From Encephalitozoon hellem ATCC 50504 (Eukaryota; Microsporidia; Unikaryonidae): DNA of 64,000 nucleotides. Both the position numbers and the translations under genes were made by a program. The stretch covers positions 149,234-213,233 of the forward strand of contig NC_018474.1 of the NCBI RefSeq assembly GCF_000277815.2. Direction: 5' to 3'. The number at the start of each line of letters is the position of its first letter. Positions within the stretch are counted from its first letter, which is position 1. The notes below the pieces were generated by a model, which worked only from the letters and a program-made list of their open reading frames with translations, searched no databases and was not told the DNA's origin. Shown piece by piece: positions 1-7,454 of the stretch.

Positions 1-226
1 AGATTCTTGAGGTCATATCCATCTGCAGTGCAGTAGGCAGTCACCCTGAACAGATTTGTATCCGGGACAGTGCTTTCCTCCTTCGGCATCATCTCAGGCT
101 CAATCTTCAATGCATATGCATCCTTGAGAGCACGGAGCTCTATCCGTGCTTGCTTTCGACCTCCAGCATTCGGCTCCCTACTTATGTCAGTCAAGTATAC
201 CTTCTGTTTGTTATAGTCCTCAGCCA
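1..226 (-). CDS. DUF155/RMD1-like protein, N-terminal part (cut by window edge)
   Basis: The first 75 codons of a minus-strand gene are visible, from an ATG at 226 to the window edge. The start is supported by a TCCCTAA motif about 11 bases upstream, like the CCC motifs before many starts here. The visible end carries an R-V-T-A-Y-C-T-A-D-x-Y-D-L-K segment. This resembles the start of the DUF155 domain in the yeast Rmd1/RMND1 group, whose members are linked to mitochondria and membranes. The preceding residues are basic and low in complexity. The assignment rests on one short motif, and the rest of the gene lies outside the window. It is 75 bp from the end of the eIF5 gene on the same strand. 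Confidence 0.5.
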
Positions 227-301
227 TAAATGCTTAGGGATAAAATTTTGAGGCTAGAAAACCGCCTCCTTACTTCAAAAGGAGAAAGACGCAATCGGTG
301 T

Positions 302-1147
302 TTATTGGTTCGAGAAGTACTCACTCACTTCCTTCTTGAACTCAGGGGATCTCTTCTTATTTCCTTGGGGCCTTGTAAAATACTTGAAGAGCTCACTTCT
401 TTTGAACATCTTTTCTTCCTCAAGCATCCTCAGATATTCCTGGATCTTTTTCTTTTCGCCTCCGTCTTCGACAATCTCCTCTACTGAGCTCAGAAAAGCC
501 CTCGGTGAAATGAACTCGGTTATCTTCTTGCATTTCTTAATGCCTCCGTCAAACATCAAAACCTCCTTTGCGATTTTTTCATCGGACAATCCATGGTCTT
601 TAAGCAGATTCACAACGTCTTCAGACCTGTCGCAGTCAGACTCCATCAGCCTCCGAATATCGTCTTTGTACTCACTGTCCTCCATCCCAGCAGCACTGAG
701 GTATGTATCATCACGCTCAAAAGAATTCTTCTCCACATCCTTGAGGATCGTTCCACTAAGCTTGGAAGCCTTCACACCGGATCTCTTTCCACATGCTAAG
801 CATTCCATAAACAGCCCGCCATTGTTGACATAGAATGTCTCGGGATTGTTACAGAAAGAGCACATAACAAACCCATCAATGAAATCATATATCAGATCCT
901 GGATTCTTGAGCACTCATACCTCCCATTCACGGCATACCGTCCCTTCCCAGCATCTATCCTGGTGGCTAACTCATAGCTCATGAACTTCAAAATGTATAG
1001 AGGCGACCTTTTGAGAGAGGATCCTATCTCCTCCAGGTTTACAATCACCGTCCTTGTGTTTCCGGCCTTTCCTTCCACCTTGATAACGGCCTTGGGCATC
1101 TTGTAGCGATAGTAAAGATCATTGTTTGTTCTACTTATGTCAATCAT
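302..1147 (-). CDS. TIF5: Translation initiation factor eIF5
   Basis: 281 aa. eIF5 is the GTPase-activating protein for eIF2 in the 43S/48S initiation complex. The N-terminus has the family signature Y-Y-R-Y-K-M-P followed by K-V-E-G-K. A zinc ribbon (C-S-F-C ... C-L-A-C) lies at about residues 110-140, after the F-V-M-C segment typical of eIF5. An acidic C-terminal part corresponds to the W2/HEAT region and is shorter than in yeast eIF5 (405 aa). I start at the ATG at 1147 because it puts the Y-R-Y-K-M-P signature where the family has it; an in-frame start 45 bases upstream would add 15 unmatched residues. The gene is divergent from SPB1, with about 80 bp between the starts. Confidence 0.93.
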   Translation of the reverse strand: MIDISRTNNDLYYRYKMPKAVIKVEGKAGNTRTVIVNLEEIGSSLKRSPLYILKFMSYELATRIDAGKGRYAVNGRYECSRIQDLIYDFIDGFVMCSFCNNPETFYVNNGGLFMECLACGKRSGVKASKLSGTILKDVEKNSFERDDTYLSAAGMEDSEYKDDIRRLMESDCDRSEDVVNLLKDHGLSDEKIAKEVLMFDGGIKKCKKITEFISPRAFLSSVEEIVEDGGEKKKIQEYLRMLEEEKMFKRSELFKYFTRPQGNKKRSPEFKKEVSEYFSNQ

Positions 1148-1226
1148 CTCATAGATGGGAGTGCATACTCCAAGAGATTTACCCATCAACATTCTTCCTT
1201 GATAAAAAAATTGCCGTCAGTCCTTC

Positions 1227-2882
1227 ATGGGTAAGAGCAAGAGCATAGGAAAGACAAGGCTTGACAAGTATTACAATCTTGCAAAGGAAAAGGGATATAG
1301 GGCAAGATCTGCATTCAAGCTTCTTCAGATGAACAGAAAGTACGGGTTCCTTGGGAATGCACATGTTCTTATCGATCTATGTGCAGCCCCGGGATCATGG
1401 TCCCAAGTGGCAGCCCAGGAAATGCCTCTTCGGCGAAAGATAGTCGCTGTTGACCTGGAGCCGATAAAGTTTATTGGAGACGTTGATACGATTGTTGAAG
1501 ACATAACATCCAACGAGTGCAGGCTTAAGCTGCGGGAAATACTTGGGGCGCACAAGGCTGATGTTGTGCTCCATGATGGAGCGCCGAACGTGGGAACCTC
1601 GTGGGAGAACGATGCATTCAACCAGAACCTGCTTGTATTGCACTCGACCAAGCTTGCATCGGAGTTTCTGAAAAAGGGCGGTGTGTTTGTTACAAAGGTG
1701 TTCCGATCGCAGGACTACTTTTCGCTGCACAGCATTTTGGCACAGCTCTTTGAAACTGTCGAGACTTCGAAGCCGCTTAGTTCCCGGAGCCAGAGTGCAG
1801 AAATATTTCTTGTCTGCCTAGGGTTTGTTGGAGAAGAGAATGTTGATTACTCGGTACTTGAGCCTTCTGCGGTGTTTACGGAGATGAAGGATGCAGGAGG
1901 GTACGATGATTTCAACTTCCACAAGAAGTTGAATTTCAGCGAGTTCCTGAAGGAAGATGACCCTGCTGTGTTGTCTGAGATGCTTTCGAAGTACTCTGAG
2001 ATTGTAGTTGACATAGATGAAAAGGATGTGTCCAAGGTTCTTGAGCCCGAGTTTCTGGACATGTTCAAGGACCTCCAGTTGCTTGGGAAAGGAGATATTA
2101 GGAAAGTGCTAAGAAAAAGAAAGAAGATAATTCAAAGTGTAAGAGAGAGAACTATCGAGGTTCCTGATCTGGACTTCCTCAGAGGCAGTGAGAATGTGGA
2201 GGAGGAGGAATTGAAGGAAAAGAGTGTTGAGGAGAAGATAGAGGAAATACAAATGTTGATTGAAAAGAAAAGAAAGAAGGAAGGAAGAAGGGAAAGCATA
2301 TCAAAGAGCGAGCTGGGCGCCGAGTTTTTCTTCAAGGACAGCGTTTTCGATAAGCTGAACATGGTGGGGGAAGATGAGGAAGATGGTGAGGAAAGAGATG
2401 AGCAGGAGATTGAGATCAGCAGCTGCTCGGATAGTCTAGATCTCGATGAAGAAGAGATAATGTGTGTTTCAAGGCTTAAGGAGAATCCCGAGGGGTTTAT
2501 AGAGGACACGATTGATAGATATATCAGGGATCCCAACGAAAAGCTCCCCAACTATCTTCGAGAAGACCAGGAATCCTTCTACTCGAGACCTTCCAAGATT
2601 GAAGAAAGGAGGCTTACAAAGAAGGAGAAGGAGGCGCTCAATAGACGTAAGACAAGGGCAGAGAGGAGAGCAGAGATGTTTATGAAGAATGTTGTGGTGG
2701 ACGACTCAGAGGAAGAAGGGAAGATAGCAAAGAAGATTTACAAATCGTCCTTCAAGAAAACAAAGTCCAAGCCAAGAATTGTGTTCCCAAAGAAGGGAAG
2801 GTGTGGGATTCCACGAGGGAAAGGAAGAGTTGTGACACTGGATAAGAGAATGAAAAAGGATAAAAGAAAAGGGAAACACTGA
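1227..2882 (+). CDS. SPB1: Ribosomal RNA 2'-O-methyltransferase Spb1 (FtsJ family)
   Basis: 551 aa. Spb1 methylates 25S/28S rRNA in the nucleolus and is needed for 60S assembly. Residues 1-200 are an FtsJ/RrmJ domain: R-L-D-K-Y-Y and K-G-Y-R-A-R-S-A-F-K near the start, the SAM-binding motif D-L-C-A-A-P-G-S-W, the acidic D-L-E-P, and H-D-G-A-P-N-V-G followed by K-V-F-R carrying the catalytic lysine. A long charged middle region is rich in Glu and Lys. The C-terminus keeps the family's basic tail (R-R-K-T-R-A-E-R-R-A and G-R-C-G-I-P-R-G-K-G-R-V). Yeast Spb1 is 841 aa, so the middle is compacted. The ATG at 1227 gives the conserved M-G-K start. Confidence 0.92.
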   Translation: MGKSKSIGKTRLDKYYNLAKEKGYRARSAFKLLQMNRKYGFLGNAHVLIDLCAAPGSWSQVAAQEMPLRRKIVAVDLEPIKFIGDVDTIVEDITSNECRLKLREILGAHKADVVLHDGAPNVGTSWENDAFNQNLLVLHSTKLASEFLKKGGVFVTKVFRSQDYFSLHSILAQLFETVETSKPLSSRSQSAEIFLVCLGFVGEENVDYSVLEPSAVFTEMKDAGGYDDFNFHKKLNFSEFLKEDDPAVLSEMLSKYSEIVVDIDEKDVSKVLEPEFLDMFKDLQLLGKGDIRKVLRKRKKIIQSVRERTIEVPDLDFLRGSENVEEEELKEKSVEEKIEEIQMLIEKKRKKEGRRESISKSELGAEFFFKDSVFDKLNMVGEDEEDGEERDEQEIEISSCSDSLDLDEEEIMCVSRLKENPEGFIEDTIDRYIRDPNEKLPNYLREDQESFYSRPSKIEERRLTKKEKEALNRRKTRAERRAEMFMKNVVVDDSEEEGKIAKKIYKSSFKKTKSKPRIVFPKKGRCGIPRGKGRVVTLDKRMKKDKRKGKH

Positions 2883-2991
2883 CTTCACAGATTGTTCTTA
2901 GCGATGTGCATCTCATTAAAATCAAGTTGGTTTATTTATAGGGATTTATGCCTTTTTTTCGATACCAAAAGATCGATTTTATTTCAGATGC

Positions 2992-3456
2992 TCATTCATT
3001 ACCTATGCTCGATGATATAGCCATTGCACACACAAGCCCGAGAAGCCCAACAACCTCTCCGAAAATCAGTATCAGGAAGAATATACTGTTGAATTTTTTC
3101 TGCTGGGATCTTGTAACACATGCAACCTTTGCCGAATGACCTATTGAGTATCCTGCAACACCCGAAGACACGCCGTTGACCACACATGCGCTTAGAACCA
3201 AAAGACCATCCTTAAGAGACTCAATCTTCTTATCATACACCATGAAGTATAGGATTACAGAGTACATTGTTGGTGCCGTAATGAAAATGATTGGAACCAA
3301 GGAATAGGTGGTATTAACAACACTTTCTGCTGCCTTACATATTCCTTCAGATCCTGCTATGAACCCCAGGCCTCCGCCTATTGCAGAAAGAGATATCATC
3401 AGTCCAGGACCTAGCTTCGAGATCATTAAGCTTAGTGTCTTGTCGTCCCACTCCAT
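2992..3456 (-). CDS. VMA3: V-type ATPase proteolipid subunit c
   Basis: 154 aa, about the usual size. Subunit c forms the membrane rotor ring of the V-ATPase and carries protons. Four hydrophobic helices are visible. The first is Gly-rich (L-S-A-I-G-G-G-L-G). The fourth contains L-I-L-I-F-G-E-V-V-G-L-L-G, whose Glu is the proton-binding carboxylate. The V-N-G-V-S-S-G-V-A-G-Y segment matches helix 3. I start at the ATG at 3456; the frame runs 14 codons further upstream with no family match. Microsporidia lack respiring mitochondria, so a V-ATPase would serve vacuolar, Golgi or spore compartments. Confidence 0.88.
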   Translation of the reverse strand: MEWDDKTLSLMISKLGPGLMISLSAIGGGLGFIAGSEGICKAAESVVNTTYSLVPIIFITAPTMYSVILYFMVYDKKIESLKDGLLVLSACVVNGVSSGVAGYSIGHSAKVACVTRSQQKKFNSIFFLILIFGEVVGLLGLVCAMAISSSIGNE

Positions 3457-3568
3457 GTATACCCTTGTTTTATTTTGATAAATATTTTTAGTAAACAAAG
3501 TTTTGAATCAAAACAGCCTGTGCCTACCAGATTGGAGATTACTAAATGGAAGGCGGGCAGGATGTCCC

Positions 3569-4030
3569 ATGAAGAGAAGTGAGTTTCTCGAGATGTTTGA
3601 AAAGACGGATGGCGGGTTGTTTGTGCCAAAGGATCAATCGCAGAACTGGTGCCGGCATTTTGGAATGAAGAGGGGCAAGGTGCTGTATCTATGCGAGGAG
3701 GATGTGCTGTATTTGTATGATAGAGAAGCCAAGACGGAGTATCCTGTAAGGGCAAAGGCTTACTTTTTCGTCAGAAACAGCTGCTACAACCTTCTTCCTG
3801 ACGAGGGGGGCAGGCTTTTGCTGTATAAAAGGCATAAGAACTTTAATAGGAAGAAAGACAGGCCTATCTGCCCCATGAGATATGTGCTGAGAGATGAGTA
3901 CATTGAAGACATAAGCCTTGACACGAAAGACGAGGTTGTCTGTGTGCTTTCCGACGATGTGTTTACTTTCCTAAGAGTCAAGGAGATCGAGAGACTTGAT
4001 TCTGAAACGCCGGAGAGTCTGAAGAAGTAG
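3569..4030 (+). CDS. Possible tRNA-splicing endonuclease accessory subunit (Sen54-like)
   Basis: 153 aa from the ATG at 3569, which directly follows GTCCC; an upstream in-frame ATG at 3503 lacks this signal. Residues 20-50 (W-C-R-H-F-G-M ... L-Y-L-C-E-E-D-V-L-Y-L-Y-D-R) resemble the N-terminal part of Sen54-type subunits, in which a glutamate-rich L-x-x-E-E-A-L-Y-L-L element precedes the nuclease-like fold. The following A-Y-F-F-V-R-N ... L-L-L-Y-K-R-H segment resembles the core of the Sen fold. No clear catalytic Tyr/His/Lys triad is seen, as expected for a structural subunit. The similarity is weak, and an unrelated Encephalitozoon protein is possible. Confidence 0.35.
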   Translation: MKRSEFLEMFEKTDGGLFVPKDQSQNWCRHFGMKRGKVLYLCEEDVLYLYDREAKTEYPVRAKAYFFVRNSCYNLLPDEGGRLLLYKRHKNFNRKKDRPICPMRYVLRDEYIEDISLDTKDEVVCVLSDDVFTFLRVKEIERLDSETPESLKK

Positions 4031-4090
4031 GTTTCATTACCCCCAAGCCTCATATGCTTTGATTTTGCCAAGACTCCAGAAGCCCCTGAG

Positions 4091-4852
4091 ATGAGTAGGA
4101 GCGGGCAAGGAGACCAAGGACAGCTGACAAAGACGATAATAGTCACTGGGTTCAATGATCTGAAACACCATGAGGAGGTTAGGGACAGGGTCAAGAAGAG
4201 GTTTGAGGTAAAGGAAAGCTACACAATTCAGAACGATTATAGAGTGCTCTGCATACTCTTCTACGACGAGAGGAAAGCAAGAGAGGCAATTTCTTATCTC
4301 AAGGAATCTGAAGGCCTTTCGTCCTACCACATAATAAGCAAGTACGAGATTCCTAGAGATATGGATAAATGCGATGAGTCCAGGAATCAAAGCACGTTAC
4401 TATTTACCTTTAAGAACTTAGCAGGATCTGTAGACGACAAGGAGTTTTCCGAAGAGGTCTGTAAGTTTGGGGAGGTAAAGGATATCCGATATGTAAAAAC
4501 ACATCAGAGATGTGTGGAGTTCTACGACTCAAGAAGTGCAGTTGCAGCCTTCCATGGGATGAACGAGCTGAAGTTCATGGATGGAGTGATGCAAGCAAAG
4601 TGGGTCTGGGACCTTTCTACAAAAACGAGGTGGGAACTTATAAGACTAACGGATAGCATCCTGAAGGAGTGCAAGCTGGAGATAAAGACACCCACAAAGA
4701 GGGAGAGTGAGGACAGTAGAGAGGAGGTAAAGAAAAAGAGAAGGGCCCAAGAAAGCAGCGGAATGCACACGAAGAACATATTCCTCCAAAGATTTGACGC
4801 CTTTATTGCATCCAACATTGACTATATAACCGAAGGATACATCAGCGATTAA
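4091..4852 (+). CDS. RNA-binding protein with two RRM-like domains (Mei2-like architecture)
   Basis: 253 aa, starting at the ATG at 4091 after AAGCCCCTGAG. Residues 14-85 form an RRM-like unit (T-I-I-V-T-G-F-N, then the RNP1-like V-L-C-I-L-F-Y). Residues 100-175 form a second one (T-L-L-F-T-F-K-N-L, then R-C-V-E-F-Y-D-S-R-S-A-V-A-A-F). The phrase V-E-F-Y-D-S-R-S-A with a following A-F-x-x-M-N-E is typical of RRM2 in Mei2-like proteins. A basic Lys/Arg/Glu-rich linker follows, and there is no obvious third RRM. It probably binds RNA, but the target cannot be read from the sequence. Confidence 0.6.
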   Translation: MSRSGQGDQGQLTKTIIVTGFNDLKHHEEVRDRVKKRFEVKESYTIQNDYRVLCILFYDERKAREAISYLKESEGLSSYHIISKYEIPRDMDKCDESRNQSTLLFTFKNLAGSVDDKEFSEEVCKFGEVKDIRYVKTHQRCVEFYDSRSAVAAFHGMNELKFMDGVMQAKWVWDLSTKTRWELIRLTDSILKECKLEIKTPTKRESEDSREEVKKKRRAQESSGMHTKNIFLQRFDAFIASNIDYITEGYISD

Positions 4853-4945
4853 GCATCCCGGGGCTTCCGTCTCAGACTGAAGAGAGGATGTGCTTACTGA
4901 AGAGTTTGAATAAAAAGCCAGAAGTAAATATTTAATTATAACTTC

Positions 4946-5341
4946 TTATTTCTTCTTCATTGTCTTGAGAGGCTTCTTAGGTCTTAGATCTTTGCTGTCG
5001 CACTTCCTACATTTCTCTGCAGACTTTCCAGACCTTGCGTAGCATCTTCGGCAGATCAAGCAGTCGTTCTTCTCTCTCATTGCCATAGCCCCATCGTTTT
5101 CAGACATGTTTCCTCCTCCTCCAAGAAGCTTGGGTTGCATTATAATTGTATCGAGGTTCCTTATGCCGTAGCTTGCCACTGTTCTTAAATCCTCTAGTAC
5201 CTTAGAGTTGTGCTGTAGAACCATCGCTGAACAATCAAGCCCGCAGATGTTTCCAGCAAGAGCCTTTAGAGACAGAACCAACTGTGAAGGCTCAGCCTGA
5301 ACAAACGAGGTCTTTCCACCAAACCTCACGCCAATCTGCAT
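4946..5341 (-). CDS. RPL40: Ubiquitin-like/ribosomal protein eL40 fusion
   Basis: 131 aa. The C-terminal ~55 residues are eL40: two Cys pairs (C-R-R-C-Y-A-R ... C-R-K-C) and the R-P-K-K-P-L-K tail, a zinc ribbon of the 60S subunit. The N-terminal ~78 residues start M-Q-I like ubiquitin and have ubiquitin-like length and hydrophobic spacing. They are extremely diverged: the canonical lysine positions and the L-R-L-R-G-G junction are gone, replaced by a four-glycine stretch. It is probably cleaved at the glycines to release eL40, with the N-terminal part acting as a folding chaperone domain rather than a working ubiquitin. The upstream side has AAATTTTT and GCCCTTT on the coding strand. Confidence 0.85.
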   Translation of the reverse strand: MQIGVRFGGKTSFVQAEPSQLVLSLKALAGNICGLDCSAMVLQHNSKVLEDLRTVASYGIRNLDTIIMQPKLLGGGGNMSENDGAMAMREKNDCLICRRCYARSGKSAEKCRKCDSKDLRPKKPLKTMKKK

Positions 5342-5360
5342 TCTTAAAGGGCAAAAATTT
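5342..5360 (-). promoter_or_regulatory. Ribosomal-protein type upstream signal of RPL40 (AAATTTTT + CCC)
   Basis: Read on the minus strand, AAATTTTT (5353-5360) is followed by GCCCTTTAAGA and then the ATG. The same pair of signals precedes the uL22, eL37 and uS5 genes in this window. CCC-like initiator motifs and AAATTT-like signals are known for microsporidian genes. Confidence 0.55.
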
Positions 5361-5422
5361 CCAAAGTAAAATCTGCACGGTAGCCAGCCATTTCGGAATA
5401 TATACAGGTAAAGTCATTTATT

Positions 5423-5677
5423 CTATTCGAAGACTCGTTGACAGACCCAGAACACACGGCACATGGGGCACACCTTCCTCTGCTGTAGCCACAGAGCTAT
5501 GCAATGCGAATGGAATGTATGTTTACACTTACCTATGCAGGGCTTACACTCCATGGGATGCTTGCATTTTATGCACATCTGGTCAAAGCTCTGCTGGCAT
5601 ATCCCGCATATGTCGCTCTCTATGTCCCATTTCCAGTTATAAACGGGATAGACTTTCTTGATTTTTATTTCCACCAT
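5423..5677 (-). CDS. APC11: RING-H2 protein Apc11, anaphase-promoting complex subunit
   Basis: 84 aa, the usual size of Apc11. It would be the catalytic RING subunit of the APC/C ubiquitin ligase, recruiting an E2 to drive cell-cycle transitions. The sequence begins with a beta strand, a Trp-rich turn (Y-N-W-K-W-D-I) and C-G-I-C. It continues with the extra zinc-binding insert C-x-K-C-K-H-P-M-E-C-K-P, then G-K-C-K-H-T-F-H-S-H-C-I and C-P-M-C-R. The paralogous Rbx1/Roc1 is the main alternative. The short N-terminus without an Rbx1-like extension and the W-K-W-D start favour Apc11. Confidence 0.75.
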   Translation of the reverse strand: MVEIKIKKVYPVYNWKWDIESDICGICQQSFDQMCIKCKHPMECKPCIGKCKHTFHSHCIALWLQQRKVCPMCRVFWVCQRVFE

Positions 5678-5816
5678 TCTGTTAGGTAAGTCTTAAGATT
5701 GTGGGGAGCTACTTTGGGCAGAAGATAAGGCCGAAAATCTCTGGTGCACAAGGACCGCATGTTCCAGGCTAAAGGGTGGCGAGAGCAAGCTAATTGCGGC
5801 TGAAGATAGCAAAATG

Positions 5817-5869
5817 AAAATTTTGCACAGCAGGCCTCCACAAAGAAGGCGAAAAAAAGTAGCCCTAAA
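5817..5869 (+). promoter_or_regulatory. Upstream signal of RPL17 (AAAATTTT + CCCTAAA)
   Basis: AAAATTTT lies at 5817-5824 and CCC at 5863-5865, giving GCCCTAAAATG at the start codon. This is the same arrangement as at RPS2 (GGCCCTTAAAATG) and RPL40. Confidence 0.55.
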
Positions 5870-6421
5870 ATGGGGATTAAGTACAGCTACGAGATACACG
5901 ATCCTTCGAAGGCTGTGAAGGGGAAGATCGACAATGCGAAGGTAAGCTTCAAGAAGACTAGGGAGACTTGCTCCACCCTGAGAAAGAGAAAGGTTGTTGA
6001 TGCGATCCAGTATCTGAAGAACGTCCTTAACAAAACTGAGTGTGTCCCCTTTAGAAGATACAACCGTGGCTGTGGGCAAACACACCAGGCGAGGAAGTTC
6101 AGCATCCCTAGAAGAGAGATTGTGAAGGCCAATGGAGAGAAGGTGATCAAGAGAGGACATGTTCAAACAAGAGGAAGGTGGCCGAAGAAGTCAGCAGAGT
6201 TTGTGATTTCCCTTCTTGAAAACCTTAAGGAATTAGCAGAGGCAAAGAACCTTGATTTGGAGAACTTAGTGATAACGCACATCCAAGTTAACAAGGCACC
6301 AAAAATTTTTGGCAGGACTTTCCGAGCTCACGGAAGAGTGAATCCATTTAACAAAAGTCCATGCCATATCCAGGCCGTTGCCGAAGTAGTTGGAACCAAC
6401 GATGTTAGCATTGAGGCCTGA
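5870..6421 (+). CDS. RPL17: 60S ribosomal protein uL22 (L17)
   Basis: 183 aa, matching eukaryotic L17. uL22 lines the peptide exit tunnel. Family segments are clear: V-S-F-K-K-T-R-E-T near residue 27, [13 protein letters not shown] near 60, [10 protein letters not shown] near 105, and I-Q-V-N-K-A-P-K ... [12 protein letters not shown] near 145-160. The region around residues 80-100 is longer than in yeast. The start at 5870 has the CCCTAAAATG context. Confidence 0.95.
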   Translation: MGIKYSYEIHDPSKAVKGKIDNAKVSFKKTRETCSTLRKRKVVDAIQYLKNVLNKTECVPFRRYNRGCGQTHQARKFSIPRREIVKANGEKVIKRGHVQTRGRWPKKSAEFVISLLENLKELAEAKNLDLENLVITHIQVNKAPKIFGRTFRAHGRVNPFNKSPCHIQAVAEVVGTNDVSIEA

Positions 6422-6481
6422 GCCAACTTATCATTAAAGGCTTTCTTTTTGATTTTTATTCGTTTCTGAAGGCCCTTGCTG

Positions 6482-7354
6482 ATGTTGAACAATAAGGGAA
6501 GAAGATATTGTATGGGGGGTGGATCCAAGCTGGGAACACTAAAGGAATATGGGTTATTTGAGGATTCTGACGTGAATGTTCCTTTGGGCTCCATAAGCAT
6601 GCTGGATAACAAGAGAGGTGAAGATGGTGTGAAAGAGGCGAGCAAGGAGGAGCTTCTAAGGGACGATATTGAGGGTTTGTTTATTGATGGAAGGCCCAGG
6701 TATACAGAAGGCAAAGACGGAGAAAGGTTCAATCCGTACGAAGACAATTCAGGCACGGTAGTTTGTCTGAAGCAGGATGATTTTGTTGTTGTTAGCGGGG
6801 ACACAAGGCATTCATCTGAAATGGTTATAAATTCGCGAGAGATGTCTAAAATATTCCGGATTGGAAATTTCTTTCTTACTGGAACGGGATTCTATGCAGA
6901 CAGCCACGAGGTCTATGTGAAAATGGAATACGAGATACGGCAGTATGAGGTAGACGGGCCCATCAACATCCACAGTGCTGCAAATTTACTCTCCAAGATT
7001 CTCTATTCAAGAAGATTCTTCCCATATTACTCGTACTGTACTCTGAGTGGGTTTGATAATGGAAAGCCTTATATCTATGCATATGATCCTGTGGGGTCTT
7101 TTGAGTCTGTGACATGTGAGTGCAATGGAAGTGGGAGAAGTATGATACAACCTCTGCTAGACTCTTTTATTGACAAGAAGAACTGGCACAATGCAGAGCA
7201 AACGCAATTAAGCCAAGAGGATTGTGTAAGACTTATTGCCAAGGCATTCGCTTCTGCAGCTGAAAGAGATATAAAGACAAAGGATAACCTTGAGATCTAT
7301 GTGCTAAGGGAGAACAAAGTGGTGCATAAGGTTCTTCCTTTAAGGAGAGATTAA
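6482..7354 (+). CDS. PRE7: 20S proteasome subunit beta-6
   Basis: 290 aa. This is a non-catalytic beta-ring subunit of the 20S proteasome. The mature-like part begins near residue 85 with F-N-P-Y-E-D-N-S-G-T-V-V, the beta-6 signature. It continues with V-V-S-G-D-T-R-H-S-S, R-F-F-P-Y-Y-S-Y and Y-I-Y-A-Y-D-P-V-G-S, all typical of beta-6 (yeast Pre7, mammalian C5). The first ~80 residues are an acidic, unmatched extension longer than usual propeptides. The frame can be extended upstream by a TTG, but the first ATG is at 6482, preceded by GCCCTTGCTG. Confidence 0.88.
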   Translation: MLNNKGRRYCMGGGSKLGTLKEYGLFEDSDVNVPLGSISMLDNKRGEDGVKEASKEELLRDDIEGLFIDGRPRYTEGKDGERFNPYEDNSGTVVCLKQDDFVVVSGDTRHSSEMVINSREMSKIFRIGNFFLTGTGFYADSHEVYVKMEYEIRQYEVDGPINIHSAANLLSKILYSRRFFPYYSYCTLSGFDNGKPYIYAYDPVGSFESVTCECNGSGRSMIQPLLDSFIDKKNWHNAEQTQLSQEDCVRLIAKAFASAAERDIKTKDNLEIYVLRENKVVHKVLPLRRD

Positions 7355-7454
7355 AAGATTGTTGTCTTGTGCTCAGACTTTTTCTGCATTATCTAAGATC
7401 CTCTAATTTTCGTGTGATTTTTAGTGAAGTAAAGTTATCCCCAAGGATTTGTAG

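Noticed and set aside
5690..5869. Possible non-coding RNA in the 190-bp spacer before RPL17
   Set aside because: Searched by eye for RNase P, SRP, U-snRNA and C/D box signatures; only weak fragments such as AGAGCAA were seen, not enough for a call.
6476..6481. TTG start for the proteasome beta-6 gene (and GTG at 21236 for the P5B gene)
   Set aside because: An ATG with a CCC motif follows within a few codons in both cases; non-ATG starts are unlikely in this lineage.
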